Made by a program: the position numbers and the translations under genes
Assembly: GCA_018287875.1 (NCBI GenBank)
Contig: JAGVVL010000002.1
Coordinates: forward strand, 3,100,001 to 3,164,000
Direction of reading: 5' to 3'
From: Nigrospora sphaerica
Taxonomy: Eukaryota; Ascomycota; Sordariomycetes; Amphisphaeriales; Apiosporaceae
Length of the DNA stretch: 64,000 bases
Notes under the pieces: model-generated
Database searches by the model: none
Told to the model about the DNA's origin: nothing
What the model saw: the letters and a program-made list of their open reading frames with translations, nothing else
Part shown: piece after piece, positions 10,020-21,166 of the stretch
Layout: every line of letters starts with the position of its first letter
Position numbering within the stretch: the first letter of the stretch is position 1

Positions 10020-11018
10020 GACGAAGAAGACCAGAGAGATGAACGGTGAGAAAAGCAGACAAGCGCGGCTGAAAATAAACAAGCGCGACTATGATGGCAG
10101 AAGCAGGACTGTTGTTGTAGGTGAGATGCTTCTGCTGCTATACTTGGGTATGGCTACGCTGAGGCGGCCGTGCCAACACGGGTGTACTGGGTGTTGCGGG
10201 CGAGGGTGAGGTGGGTGAAGGTCAAAAGGCTCGAACAAAAGCTTTCGAGAGCCGATGGTAAACAAGATTTGGGCGAACCCAGGCGAGCAGAGAAGCAGGC
10301 TAACGGTTCCCCGATTTGGAATTGTTGCGAGGGAGGAATGATTACTTGCAGGAGGCGAGGGTATACGATGAGCGTATCATAGGCTGGCTCGGCTCCATAA
10401 ACAGACCTAAGGGGGGAAGGGGATTCAGTTGTTGGTCTTGGGATCCATGGGATGGCATTGTTTGAGGGGCGGGACTAATTATCCGCAAGAGGACAAAGTC
10501 GGTCCCTTTTTCGGGGCTTACCTGGTTGATGCCTGCCAATGCTGCTGCGGGCCGGGTGCACAGGGCCCTAGATAGGCAGGAAAGGAGCCTTGTCAGTGCG
10601 GCAAGACGCGCAGTCGGCGATGTTGTTTTCCGCCCTGGGCTTGCCGGAACCGTGGCAAGGGAGGGTGGGGACGCGACGGCGAGAGTTTTGCGCGCGAGCG
10701 AGGAGTAGACAGGAAGGAATACTCGGAACCTAATAGCAGAACGAGAGGGAAAAAAGTTGTTGAAGATGGGAAAGGTGGGTGGGCAGTTCTTAGAGCGAAA
10801 TTGGAACCTTGGGCACGCAATTAGAGGTGGGAAGTATGGAAGGAGAGGTAATGCGTACTAATAGGTGGCCCGAGTTCCAGATTGACTAAAAAATTAGCAT
10901 TAATACGTCGCCTTTGCAGGAGAGCCAATCGCACCCCTCCAGACCGGGTTAAGTTGACTCCCAGTGACTTTTTGGTGCCTTGGCCGACAAGCGAGAGATC
11001 GAAAGAGGGAGGGGGGAC

Positions 11019-11069
11019 GCACACACACACACACACGCACACGCGCACACACACAAATACACACACACT
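11019..11069 (+). repeat. CA dinucleotide microsatellite
   Basis: Imperfect (CA)n tract with cgca and aaat interruptions, followed by a GA-rich tract to about 11145. It lies in the presumed promoter region of the minus-strand polyQ gene, about 1 kb upstream of its start. Confidence 0.9.
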
Positions 11070-13169
11070 GAGATAGAGTGAGAGATAGAGAGAGTGTGTG
11101 TAAGGAAGAGAGTAGGAGGGAGAGAGGGAAGAGGTGAGGAGGAGGATCATTCTTCGGCCAAGGGGACCACCAACAAGCAGTACTTGCCCTCTCTCTCCGT
11201 CCCTCTGCTCTGCGCGTTTCTGTATTTGTTGATGTGTTGCCGAATGTGACCGGACGACGACCTCTCACTCCCTACGCCAAGTACAGCCCATGCCTTGCTG
11301 CCACGCCTACTACTGCTGACGTTGCCAGTAAGTATTAGATCCATTGGTAGTTGGTCAAAAACCAAAAGCCGAAAAAAGAAAAAGTACCAGGGTCGGGTCA
11401 CGCAATCAGAAACGGCTTTTCCGCCAGCGCGGAAAAGAGACGTCATCCGTTCAATCAACTCTCATTCACCATCCGATTGTCCAAAGGAAAAGTTCTCCTC
11501 CGCTTACCTCGACCCGCTCCTGCATAGCAGCAACAAGAACCGAGTTTGGGTTTGGGTTGAGCTGATTGGCAGAAGCCCGTATTAGCCACGCTAGGGCGGG
11601 TTACGGGGGGGTTACATGGGCGCCCGCCCGTCTGAGATGGGTGTCATAGACAAGAGGCTAGGGAGGAGGAAACACAAGAGCTTATTAAAGCGACATTGAC
11701 GCAGCAAGCAATCTCTGCGGCCGGCCGGGCCTGGGTCTCTTTCATTCCTTCCGGGCCCCCGAAAAGCCGGGCGTGCGTAATCACGACCAACCAGCCCTAT
11801 GCGACCTGCTGAACGGCGGCGCCCCCCCCAGGATTCGTATTGCTGCCCTCTTCGTCTAAGCCGGGGCACGCGAGCGCCAACAGGCCCGATACTGTTAGAC
11901 CGGCTAATGAGAAGACAGCCCCATATGCAACGAAAGCCTGCATACTTAGGTGCCTACTGTGGAAGTACCTACCCTACTTAGGTTGGTACCTTCGCAGTCA
12001 GCTGCTCCATCCAAAACACTCGGCCCCGTAACACGACTTGAAATTGCCGGGCCCCGGTCCTTCCTTAGTAAGTACCCTGAGGGGCCTACTAAAACCGGTC
12101 TCCTCAGCTGTTACTCAGGCGCTGTACGGATATGCAGCTCTGGGTGGGTAAAGTAAGCAGGTGCGAGGTAAATTTAAGAGGCCCAGGTATGCAAGAGCGG
12201 CTCAGTATCGATGCTGCTGCTACGTCAATCCATGCCAAACCCCGACCGGCCCGGTCTCGCGATCTCGGGGTGATGCAAATACGGCATATATGGGGTTTAG
12301 AAAAGCCGAAAAGAAAAGAAAAGAGGGAAAGCACGGGGGAAAGCTAGTACCAAATACACAAGGGGGCTTACTGAGACTGTCTGGCGGCGACCGGTCCGGC
12401 CTGGGCGACGACCTCGGCTCGGCTGGTTTGGCTGATGGGCTATTTCGTGTTGCGCAACTTGACATGATTTTGACCGCATTGCCGAGCGGGCCTCCAGCTG
12501 GAACACGCCGCCACGGCGTTTGCATACCTCCTCCCTCCTTCCTATTCTTTTCCTCCTCGGCAAACAGTTTGAACTCAACTCAATTTCCGGCCCTCGCCTC
12601 CACGGCTTGTCAAACCCATCGTGGTTCACCACCCGAACAGTAACCTTCAATAGTGCTATGGGTTTCAGAGAAGGGGGTCCCACTCTTTTTTTTTCACAAC
12701 CCGCCGCCCGCTTGTTTGGCCATGCGTACCTCTTTTAGAGCTCTCTGCCTCCACTGGAAGTAAGCATCCATCTACTTCGGGAAACCCATAATGTTTACTA
12801 TTAGCCAATAAGTACTTGCTGTCAAGGTGAGATGGCTTCTCGTCTTTGCTAGACGGTTGGTAAGCCAGCAATAATGGGAGCCTTTTGCCCTCCCCCTCTC
12901 CCCGAGAGCCATGGGCGGCTATGACGGCTGCCACACTTTCTCATGAACGAATGTTCACTAAGACCCGTGGATTGCTTATCATATACCCGAGTCTCCACCT
13001 TGGTCGCATCCGGATCCCGGTAACTGTATGATGACTCCATTCGCCCAAGACAAACCAGCCCGGTCGCTCTGCCCGCATGTTCCGTATACGACATCCACCT
13101 ATTGGTTGGCCAGTATCTTTTGCGCCCGAAAGTTACCGAGCGCGGCATTCCTTCCACTGCAACGTTGGT

Positions 13170-13237
13170 TACTTGCCTCTCTCTCTCTCTTTCTCTTCCT
13201 CTCTGTCTCTCTCTCTCTCTTTATCTTCCTCTCTGTC
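13170..13237 (+). repeat. CT-rich microsatellite, two units
   Basis: Two CT runs separated by tttctcttcctctgt-type spacers, making a duplicated pyrimidine tract. It is intergenic. Confidence 0.85.
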
Positions 13238-14598
13238 TGTCGCTATCTCTTGCCGTCCTACTGACTGATCTCTGTTTATTACACCTGGCATTTCTCACAA
13301 GATACCTACTAGTTTAGTATACCTGCCACGCGCAGATAGGACTCTCTTTCCCTTGTGCGCCAATACAAGCCCTCGGGCAGCAGACCCTAGCTAGTCCATG
13401 ACGATCGCGTCGCACTATTGGCTTCCCGTAACCAACCGAACAACTTCCAAAGAGAGGAAGAGGGGGCCTTTTGAGTTGTGGCGTGTAGATTGCCCAAGCC
13501 TCTGCCTCCTCAAACCAGACCGCCACGCCCTAGCGTTCTTCTCAACCTTCGCATTGAGTCGAACGGGAAAAGTGGCAAACGCAATAACACAAAGCACGAG
13601 GCCCGTAAAAGAACACAGGAACGTCTCCTACCCACCGGAAGGATCACGGGAAAGTGGCAATTGCCATACGTTCCATGACTGTACGATAGTGCGGTGTAGC
13701 TGGTCGCACACAAGCTCCGTCTAAAACCCGTCGATTGATTCACCATATAAATTGCTTGCAAACCCCTGGGGTTGCGGTACGTCTGGCCCACAGGACGGAC
13801 TACGTACCTAGGTACCTAGATAGGAAGAACATTGCTGCAGACTTCACTGTGTACCGGTTCGAATCCGAAGGAGGCCTGGAGTTCAAGAGTATCGCCTTCC
13901 GATATTGCCCATCATTTACTGCTAAGGGCGGGTGTACCGTCCCTCTTAGTTGGCTACCTGCTTGAGCGACATACCTTTGCGCACTCGCTGTGCCGCAAGT
14001 TGGGATGGCATGTGGCCGCCTTCATCGTACACCCCCATGACGGTGCAACCAACAACAACCCACCAACAGACCTCGCAATCACTGAATGGTCTGTGTCGAC
14101 CCACGGGTTATCAGCCAGCCGTGACTCAGAGTGACCGCAAGACGCACAAAGCCCGTTAGAGTGACGGGTTGCATTCTTGACGCCTCCTCCACGGCGCATG
14201 ACGCATGCACCGTAAGGGGTTGTTAAGCCAACATACTCCGCCGTGACGGCCGCCAGCAAAACCTGCGCCCGTCGATACCCGAAGTACACGATAACGGCTT
14301 GCCGCACGGCATTTGGTGCGACGCGCCTGCATATCGGCGGCCTCAGGTGTATACGTGTCCAGTCCACCGCACGATATTATTCGGTGAAGCACGTGTTACC
14401 TGTCTGGAACCAAGTTTCGCCTTCTTGGATAGCTCTTTCATCCGTCCTAAGCGGTGGTGCAGCCCGAGCAAGCTCCGTGAAACGACGAGGCAACAACACT
14501 GAGCATTATGCTCGTCCTTGGGGCGGGGCTTTGATCGGCTCCGTGTGGTCCACGTACGTGCGGGCCGGGGCCGCGAAGCATGGGGTTCCGGCTTTCTT

Positions 14599-16065
14599 TC
14601 AGCGACCTCGACCACCGCCCCTCCCCCTTCCTCTTCCTCCCCGGCCGCCGCCCCGGCCACCCTTCTGACCCCTTCCGCCCGACTTTTTCGACCCGGGGTG
14701 GGATTTGGCATCAAAGCGCTCGTGTAGCCTCTCCTCGCCGAACGCCATCTCGGTGAAGCGCAAGTAGCTGGTCATGCCGCCGTCCACGACGGCAACGATA
14801 ACGTTGCGCCAGCCGTGTTTGAGCCTCTGGTACATATGCCCGATTCCAGGACCACCGGCACCGCTCTTGGAGTCGGGCGGATCGTACGGTGTCGAGTCCA
14901 CCAGCGACGACATCTCCGAGAGGGTCGGGACCGACGTGGTACGTGCGTCAACGACGGCAATGCGAAAGTCTGGAACCGGCAGCTTGGACTTGGTGAAACC
15001 GGGCCGCGACTTGAAGACGTGAAACGCCACCTTGAATGGTTCCTCGGGGGGAGGCTGGCTCGGTTCCGGGGAGGGCCTGTGGCGAGGGATGAGGTGGAGC
15101 TGGTGGTAAATTGGTTGATAAGAGCGGTAGAGGCCCGGCTTGACAAGGGGCCCCGACGACGGATGATTCCGAGGCATATCTGACGTTGCTGACGAGGGCG
15201 TGACGAGGGAAATAAGCCACTGCCACAGGCTTGTCACTGGCGGGTCCGCCGGGCGTTCATTCAGAGGGGTGGCCCGCGAGACAAGGTAGCCTGATCGCCG
15301 CAGATTCGAATAGACCTGGTACTTTTCCAGCGTGATCTTGCCTCTGTCGTCTTCGTCGCCGATGAAAAGGGCATACGCAGCCTGGAGACTGAGGGGCGGG
15401 CCCCATTCAAAATCATCATCGCCCGTTCTTTCTTCCTTCTCGGCGGCCTCTCCGACTTCCCTAGCGACCGGGAATATTTCCTCGACCCCCCGGCGGGGCC
15501 AGCGCAGTAGTAGATCCCCTCTCTCGACGAGAAACAGCGCTTCCTCGGGCAGCAGCCACGTCTTGTCCCAAGCCGGAGTCGTCTTGGCCTGTCCCTTCAA
15601 GACGCGGCCCATGCTTTTCACCATGGCGCCCGATTCTTTTTCCAGCACCACGACGCGATCCCTCTTCCACAGGCCCAGCGGCTGCGTGTCCTCGTCCGGC
15701 TCGCCCGCGAAGTGCTCGGGGAAATACCACCCGACCATGTAGTTGCCGGGCGCGTGGACTCGCGTGTAGCTGAGCACCTCGTGCATGGCCCTCCGACTGG
15801 ACTCAAGCGTGTTTTCCTGCAGGCGCGTGCCGTGCGACTCGAAGTCCTTTTCGCCCCGGCGCAGCGTCTTTCCCGAGACATGCGGCGCCTTTTTCTTCTG
15901 CGCGGCGTCGGAGCCGCCAGGCAGGGCCGCGGCAAACTTGCGGAAATCGGATACTACATCGTCGCCGTCTTGCTCGTCTGCAATTTCGGGGTTCGAGACG
16001 TCCCCATGCGCGGCGATTGGAGCCGGGGGCACGGCGGTGGGATCTTCGTCGTCGTCGTAAGGCAT
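14599..16065 (-). CDS. SEN54: tRNA-splicing endonuclease subunit Sen54
   Basis: Intronless, 488 aa. Sen54 is a structural subunit of the heterotetrameric endonuclease (Sen2, Sen15, Sen34, Sen54) that cuts pre-tRNA introns; the catalytic residues sit in Sen2 and Sen34. Residues about 71-190 carry the Sen54 N-terminal domain: GEKDFESHGTRLQENTLESS, then AMHEVLSYTRVH, a WYFPE core and WLLPEEALFLVERG followed by LLLRWP. The C-terminal half includes ALFIGDED and KITLEKYQVYSNLRRSGYLV, then FHVFKSRPGFTKSKLPVPDFRIAVVD, the degenerate nuclease-fold part. The last 30 residues are a Gly/Arg (RGG-type) tail, an RNA-binding type of sequence. The start at 16065 (MPYDDDED) is the first Met followed by the expected acidic N-terminus; an upstream in-frame ATG at 16245 would add unlikely sequence. 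A tRNA gene lies head to head 346 bases away. Confidence 0.93.
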   Translation of the reverse strand: MPYDDDEDPTAVPPAPIAAHGDVSNPEIADEQDGDDVVSDFRKFAAALPGGSDAAQKKKAPHVSGKTLRRGEKDFESHGTRLQENTLESSRRAMHEVLSYTRVHAPGNYMVGWYFPEHFAGEPDEDTQPLGLWKRDRVVVLEKESGAMVKSMGRVLKGQAKTTPAWDKTWLLPEEALFLVERGDLLLRWPRRGVEEIFPVAREVGEAAEKEERTGDDDFEWGPPLSLQAAYALFIGDEDDRGKITLEKYQVYSNLRRSGYLVSRATPLNERPADPPVTSLWQWLISLVTPSSATSDMPRNHPSSGPLVKPGLYRSYQPIYHQLHLIPRHRPSPEPSQPPPEEPFKVAFHVFKSRPGFTKSKLPVPDFRIAVVDARTTSVPTLSEMSSLVDSTPYDPPDSKSGAGGPGIGHMYQRLKHGWRNVIVAVVDGGMTSYLRFTEMAFGEERLHERFDAKSHPGSKKSGGRGQKGGRGGGRGGRGRGRGGGRGR

Positions 16066-16410
16066 CGCGTTGTGGAAGAAAAGATGGGACGAATAATAGC
16101 CTGTTGTGCAGACACAATTGATTGGGTGGGTATAGCTGTCAGCGGGGAACCGCGGAACAGACCGCGCCACGTTCCGCCTATAGCTCATACATACCACAAC
16201 AAGGTGCTCAAGTACTTTGTACAGAGCCAAGTAGCTGGGAACCACCGGTAAAATATTGACAATGACAATTTTGAAAATAGTCTATTCCACCTCATTATAG
16301 CCTTTGTTCAGCCAACTCTGCCCCAACTCTAACCCATTTGCATCCATTCTCTCTTGTTTTTCTAAGTTAGCTTTTATAAGTGGAGATAAGAAGCTAGTCT
16401 GTCACAATAA
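16066..16410. other. Divergent spacer between SEN54 and tRNA-Leu
   Basis: This 345-base spacer must hold the SEN54 promoter and the upstream flank of the tRNA gene. It is AT-richer than the coding DNA, especially at about 16250-16410. No TATA box is assigned with confidence. Confidence 0.45.
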
Positions 16411-16576
16411 GGCAAGATGGCCGAGTGGTCTAAGGCGTAAGCGATCCCTCTCAGCCCTCAACTTCAAGTTCTGGTTATACTAACAATTGTAACAGGTTGG
16501 ATTTAGGATCTGAAGTTCGCTTCTCTCCATTCCTCCAATCAATTCATTGGCGTGGGTTCGAATCCCACTCTTGTCA
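16411..16576 (+). tRNA. tRNA-Leu (anticodon UAG) with two interruptions
   Basis: Acceptor strands GGCAAGA (16411-16417) and TCTTGTC (16569-16575) pair fully with one G-U. The D arm is GCC...GGC with the A box TGGCCGAGTGG. The T arm GTGGG-TTCGAAT-CCCAC includes the B box. A long class-II variable arm (16539-16551) fits leucine. If 16437-16495 is removed, a perfect anticodon stem forms: TTGGA (16497-16501) with TCCAA (16534-16538). The loop TT-TAG-G gives anticodon UAG, and a normal tRNA intron of about 25 nt follows position 37 (about 16508-16532). The 59-nt insertion sits at position 25/26, after the D stem. It starts GTAAGC, has TACTAAC at 16478-16484 and ends ACAG, which is exactly a fungal spliceosomal intron. 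The gene could be functional if that piece is removed, or an inactivated copy if not. Confidence 0.85.
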
Positions 16577-16596
16577 AGGGAACTTTCCCACATATC

Positions 16597-16601
16597 TTTT
16601 T
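16597..16601 (+). terminator. RNA polymerase III terminator (T5)
   Basis: A run of five T residues 20 bases after the discriminator base of the tRNA-Leu gene is the usual Pol III stop signal. Confidence 0.8.
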
Positions 16602-19600
16602 GCCTCTTGCCCCATCCCCTCTTTTGGAACAACTCTTCTACTGAGAGTGCCTCGGTACTTCGAGCGCCTCTCCTGGGTGATGTTTCCTTAAGTCGGCCTG
16701 GCCTTTACTTCCCTTAGGTTTGGCCTTTGTTGTGCAATAGAGGTGTGTATTATTGGTGGGGTGCCAACCGACGTCCTCTGGCAATCGATATGGCCCGGGT
16801 GTTTTGGATACCTCCGTCGGTGCCGCAAGCTCATAACGAGAATCCGACACAGATTGTAGTTGCTTGCTCGCGTGAAGCATCCCTCCGTCCCAGCGACAAG
16901 GTGTAAGAAATGAGTATTTTGTTAAGTGAGGCACGACGTAATTGTACGTCTCAGCACACTGGCCTGGAGCCTGCCTGAACCGGGCGGGCCGGGATTGGCC
17001 TTGGACTCGTGCGTGAGAGGCCTTCTCGTTGCACAGGGACTGTCGCGATTGGTTCTCGGGGAGCACAGTCCGGAGAGAACATAAACACTGACAGCTCAAC
17101 TAGCGTAATGGTCCGCGGCGTGAATGCTTCTCCTTCGTTCATACTTACCTCATCCGCCGCTCTCTCATTTCTAATGGACTGTTCTCTTGTTTTCCTTGCC
17201 AGTAACCCTGTCCGTGTACTGCCTGGGCACTTGCATAGGTTGGAAGTGCCCGGAACCTGGAGACTAGGGTTCTGGGGATACGGACAATATGTTCCTGGGC
17301 TACATGACAGACCACGATGGGCGGGGCAGACGACTTCAAAGGGCATCAACAGACTGGATGAGGGGTTTCCTGGGAAGGCCTTGGCGCAGTGGGTTCCAAT
17401 GTGAGTGGGCCGTGATGCACGAGACGGAGAACCACGGCTGAAATAGCTCCATGGTTGCTAAATTGGCATTAGCTGGCAGGATCGTAGCCGTCAAGCACTT
17501 CTGGTACTAACCAGACTCAAACGGCTTGATCGCTCAAACGTCAGTCACCCCGGTCTTTCGCCAGCCTGATATCATGGATATATGTCGGAGACCTGTATCG
17601 CGGAATAATCTGGGGCGTTACAGGAACTAGACTTGTCGTTGACCTTTGGAGTCTGCGTTTGTGGATGCGGCGTGCCATCAGTTCAATACTGTCTATTGCC
17701 TACGATGGTACTGAAGTGGTGCGAGTGGTCAGCACGTCCCATGGTGAGCGTGGGTTCCAGGTGCTCAACAGAAACCCACTGCGTCGACGGGAGACGTCCT
17801 CACGATGCTGCTGAGCTATCCCACCCCTACTATCGAATACTGGGGATGGCATTAGCTGCCAGTGCAGAGATGGACCAACTCCTTCGCTAGCTAATTGTTG
17901 GCCTCCCGACTGCTAGGTTCCTCCCCTGTCTCCTTTTCCCGGATATGCCCTCCAATTTGCCAGAGCACCGTTAGGAGGCTGGCCCCTCTGGTCGTTGCAT
18001 TCCGCCCTCGTGGCGTTTTGCCAGTCCTGTTCACCCGTACGTTGTTTAGTCTCTGGCGAGCGTTTTTTCCGTATGCCGGTCTTCTAGCCTCGCCTCTTTT
18101 ATATACTCGATAGCCTCGCTCTGCACTGTTCTGATAATGCATTTGCTTCTCTTGGTCCTCGTGCCTTTCGTCCTCCTATTACCCTCCCCTTTCCTCCCCT
18201 CCCCGCAGGTCGTGCCCCCTGTCCCACTTAAGGTCATGAAATCTAGACTGCAGAGTTCGAGTCTACTACTTTGACGAGTTTTTGGTAGTTCCTGTGCTCT
18301 CCCCCACTTGCGTTGCCTCCACAGAGTATCATGTGCTGTAACAGTAGCAGGCGCGCTCCCTCTGCTCAATACGCATCCCTTCCTGCTTGGGACGCGTCAG
18401 ACAATCAGCTGAACTACTCCGGTAATCCAAAAGTAGAATGATTTCTCTAGGCTTGGTTCTCCCTCTCCCTCTACTCTCTACCCTCATATCCCTGCCTGTA
18501 AGTATGGACTCCCCTTATGTTCCAATACCATGGTTCCCTCACCAATGCATCTGTGGTCCCGTGTGTATTCGATTCGAAACGCCACGCACTTTCGGAGTGT
18601 TTTTCCTGCGTACCGGCTGGCAAAGTAGCCACTTAAGACGTTGCTGTGTGGTTTTCAATATACCTGGCCTCTTCCATTGTTCGAGCATCCCAGACTTGCT
18701 TCACATCTTGTCTCATCTTTTGATTCTCTTTATTCCCGAGGATATTCGTGCTGTCCCTTCTGCGTAGTATTTTTCATTCTTGAAAGTTCCTATGCTCTTC
18801 TCCAAATCGCCGTTTCCTGGTATAGCAGCACCGTCCCGCCCCACACCCAAATCGCCTTCACGCAGTTCAATCTGCCCTCTATTTTCAAATTGTCGTCAAA
18901 ACCCTCAGAGTCCATTGCCTCCGCGACCTGCTTGATGTCGGCTGCTTTCCCTTCTACTCCAATTGCCTACAAGCAATTCAACCCGCCCTCTCCCTTCTGC
19001 CCTTGTCGTCAAACCGATTGGCACCCATGGCCTCTCCCGTTCGGAGTTCCTCCGAATATCCATCCTCAGAATGACTGCCCTTGGGACTGGGGCGTCTTTC
19101 CTCAGTCGCAGAGGACCCCGCCCAAAGAACAGCCGAGGAATAGCAGTGATGTCATGAGAGGCCTACATACCGGGCCATATCCCTTCAGTCTCGCTATAGC
19201 CTTTGGCTCTCGTGCCGCTTTCTTCAACTTCGATACTCTTTTAAAGCATTGAACTTTCGCGAGATTCAAAGTTATCAATATGGTCTATGCTAATCCCTTT
19301 CTCGTAATTCCACATCATCGACAACGCGAACAGCAAGATTTAGGACAAGGAAGGCATCCCACCGAATTTTACTGCTTGTCTCCCGTTGTGGTGAAGTCAG
19401 TTCAGTAAGCTGACTGCTGATGTGTGCAGATCTCACATCATCAGCGATGTCAAGCCCAAGACCCAGGACAAAGTGGGTATCCCCCGAACAGAAGAATAGG
19501 ATAACCTGGCGATTAGTCAAGCAACCGAATAATCTGATAACCTAATAATCCAAGTTTTGTAAAGATATTTGGTAGTGGACCACGGAATGGAGAATGGTGT

Positions 19601-20596
19601 CACCAACGGCACCACCAACGGCACCTCCGGCGGCAAAGGTGGCAGCAAATGCGGCAACAGTAATTACAAGGCTCTTGGGGCGCGGGCATTAACAACAATA
19701 TGAGATCATATTACCAACCCATATAAAGAGTTATGTAACCGGCGGGCCCGCCCCCCGTAGCGGCAACCAGTTGGTTGCACTGTAGGCGCAAGCCCAGCAG
19801 TTACAGCAACCGCCGCTCCCTTTGTCTTCGGGACTGAAGGGCCCGCGCTTAGTTTCTTTGTCTTCCTTCTTCCTCCATTCCAAGAAGGGCAGGTTACCTG
19901 GGCAGTTTTCTCTAGCTTATTTCTACAGCGGGGTGGGCGGATAAAGACACTGGCAGAGGGCAATGACGAGAAGCGGCGGCAGCGGCAGCGGTAGAGGAGG
20001 CGTCAGTAGTCGGGTGGTGGTGGTGTGGATGGCTGGCAAGTACTTCCAAGACCAAAGCCGAGACCAGCAGCAGCTTCAGCTTCTTTCGGATCACCGTGCG
20101 GGACGAAAGCACCCTGAAAGCGACGTATATCATTATTCTATACTCCATACTTTAAAGGTGCAATCCCGCTATGTGTACCTACATAGGCTCGTATCATGGG
20201 AACATTCAGAGAGATGGACACGAGATATCATGGTCCTAGGCTCTTGGCTCGTGCCGCCCCAACCGCACTGAAAGGTTGATGGCGGAACGGAGACCGTATC
20301 GTTGATGCGCCATGCCTCTTCCGACCCGTCCAGGCAAGCGAGTGCAGTTTGGTTCCAGGACAACCAGCATGGGTTCGTGTCAGATATCTCATGCGACTAT
20401 CGGCGGGCTTCTCGCGTTCAGAATACCGGGAGGGACCTAGGCTCGGGTATTTATCTAAATCAACAAGAACCTTCGTGCGATGGCCGGCGTACCGCTGTTG
20501 CGTACTTGATCGCATGCGCCAAAGGACCCGCGAAAAGTGACAAGCTCGCGCTGGCAATGGGAAGTCGACCGGTGCTAACAAGTTTGGGGGCCCCTT
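16602..20596. other. Long intergenic region (4 kb)
   Basis: No recognisable gene. A two-copy diverged duplication lies at 18850-19034. A 38-codon frame at 19587-19703 rich in Asn-Gly-Thr repeats is probably chance. The end near 20597 is the 3' flank of the cyclophilin gene. Confidence 0.4.
18850..19034 (+). repeat. Diverged direct duplication (two ~74-bp copies, period 111)
   Basis: The copy at about 18850-18923 (aatcgccttcacgcagttca) and the copy at about 18961-19034 (aattgcctacaagcaattca) match over most of their length. Shared landmarks occur in the same order: tgccctct or cgccctct, ttgtcgtcaaa, and attgcctcc or atggcctct. It may be a decayed local tandem duplication. Confidence 0.6.
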
Positions 20597-21166
20597 TCAG
20601 GCCAGCGGATTGGCGTGAATGGTGACGCGTTCCACGAAAGCCTTCTCCTTCGGGCGGTTCTTCTTGTCTATTTCAAGGGCCTCGAGTTTGGAGAGGGTGA
20701 CCAGGCTGTCGTCGCCGATGAGCTTGCCGAAGACGGTGTTGAGGCCGTCGAGGTGCGCCGCCTTGTCGAAGAGGACAAAGAACTGCGACCCGTTGGTCCC
20801 GGGGCCCTTGTTGGCCATGGAGATGATGCCGCGGGCGTTGTGCTTCAGAGTGGGCCGGATCTCATCCTCAAAGGGGCGGCCCCAGATGCTCTGGCCGCCC
20901 TTGGGGTTCTCGGGCGTCGGGTTCGCCGGCCCCCCTGTCTGGATCATGAAATTGGGGATGAGACGATGGAAGGGCGAGTTGTCATAATACCCGGACGCGC
21001 AGAGGGCGAGGAAATTCTACGGCGCCGAGTTAGTGACGACACGCAGGAGGGAAACGCGCCACTTAAGATTTCAGCGAGCGTCACCTACCTCGGCCGTTTT
21101 GGGAACACTTTCACAGAAAACCTCAATCTTGAGGTCGCCAAAGTTTGTATGCAGCGTGACCGACAT
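20597..21166 (-). CDS. PPIL3: Cyclophilin-type peptidyl-prolyl cis-trans isomerase, PPIL3/Cyp10 subfamily
   Basis: Two exons, 21089-21166 and 20597-21016, separated by a 72-nt intron (gtaggt...cgtag) and joined in phase to 165 aa. The N-terminus MSVTLHTNFGDLKIEVFC is the hallmark of the PPIL3 (cyclophilin J) subfamily. The fold continues through NFLALCASGYYDNSPFHRLI, FMIQTG, GGQSIWGRPFEDE, ISMANKGPGTNGSQFF and a C-terminal VTIHANP. The catalytic Arg and Phe (FHR and QFF) are kept. The substrate-loop Trp of archetypal cyclophilins is replaced by the LDGLNTVFGK context usual for this subfamily. PPIL3 proteins are associated with spliceosomes in animals; that role here is inference. The length equals the family norm. 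Confidence 0.93.

Larger units (their letters stand above)
10020..14598. other. Long intergenic region (4.6 kb) with microsatellites
   Basis: Upstream of the polyQ gene and downstream of SEN54. No frame with recognisable motifs was found. It contains a CA tract (11019-11069), GA/CT-rich stretches (about 11070-11145 and 13170-13235) and several TACCTA/TAGGTA-type words (about 11945-11990 and 13803-13823). A B-box-like ggttcgaatcc at about 13855 has no matching tRNA arms. Confidence 0.4.

Noticed and set aside
13850..13866. Second B-box-like ggttcgaatcc
   Set aside because: Flanks cannot pair as a T stem and there is no A box at a suitable distance.
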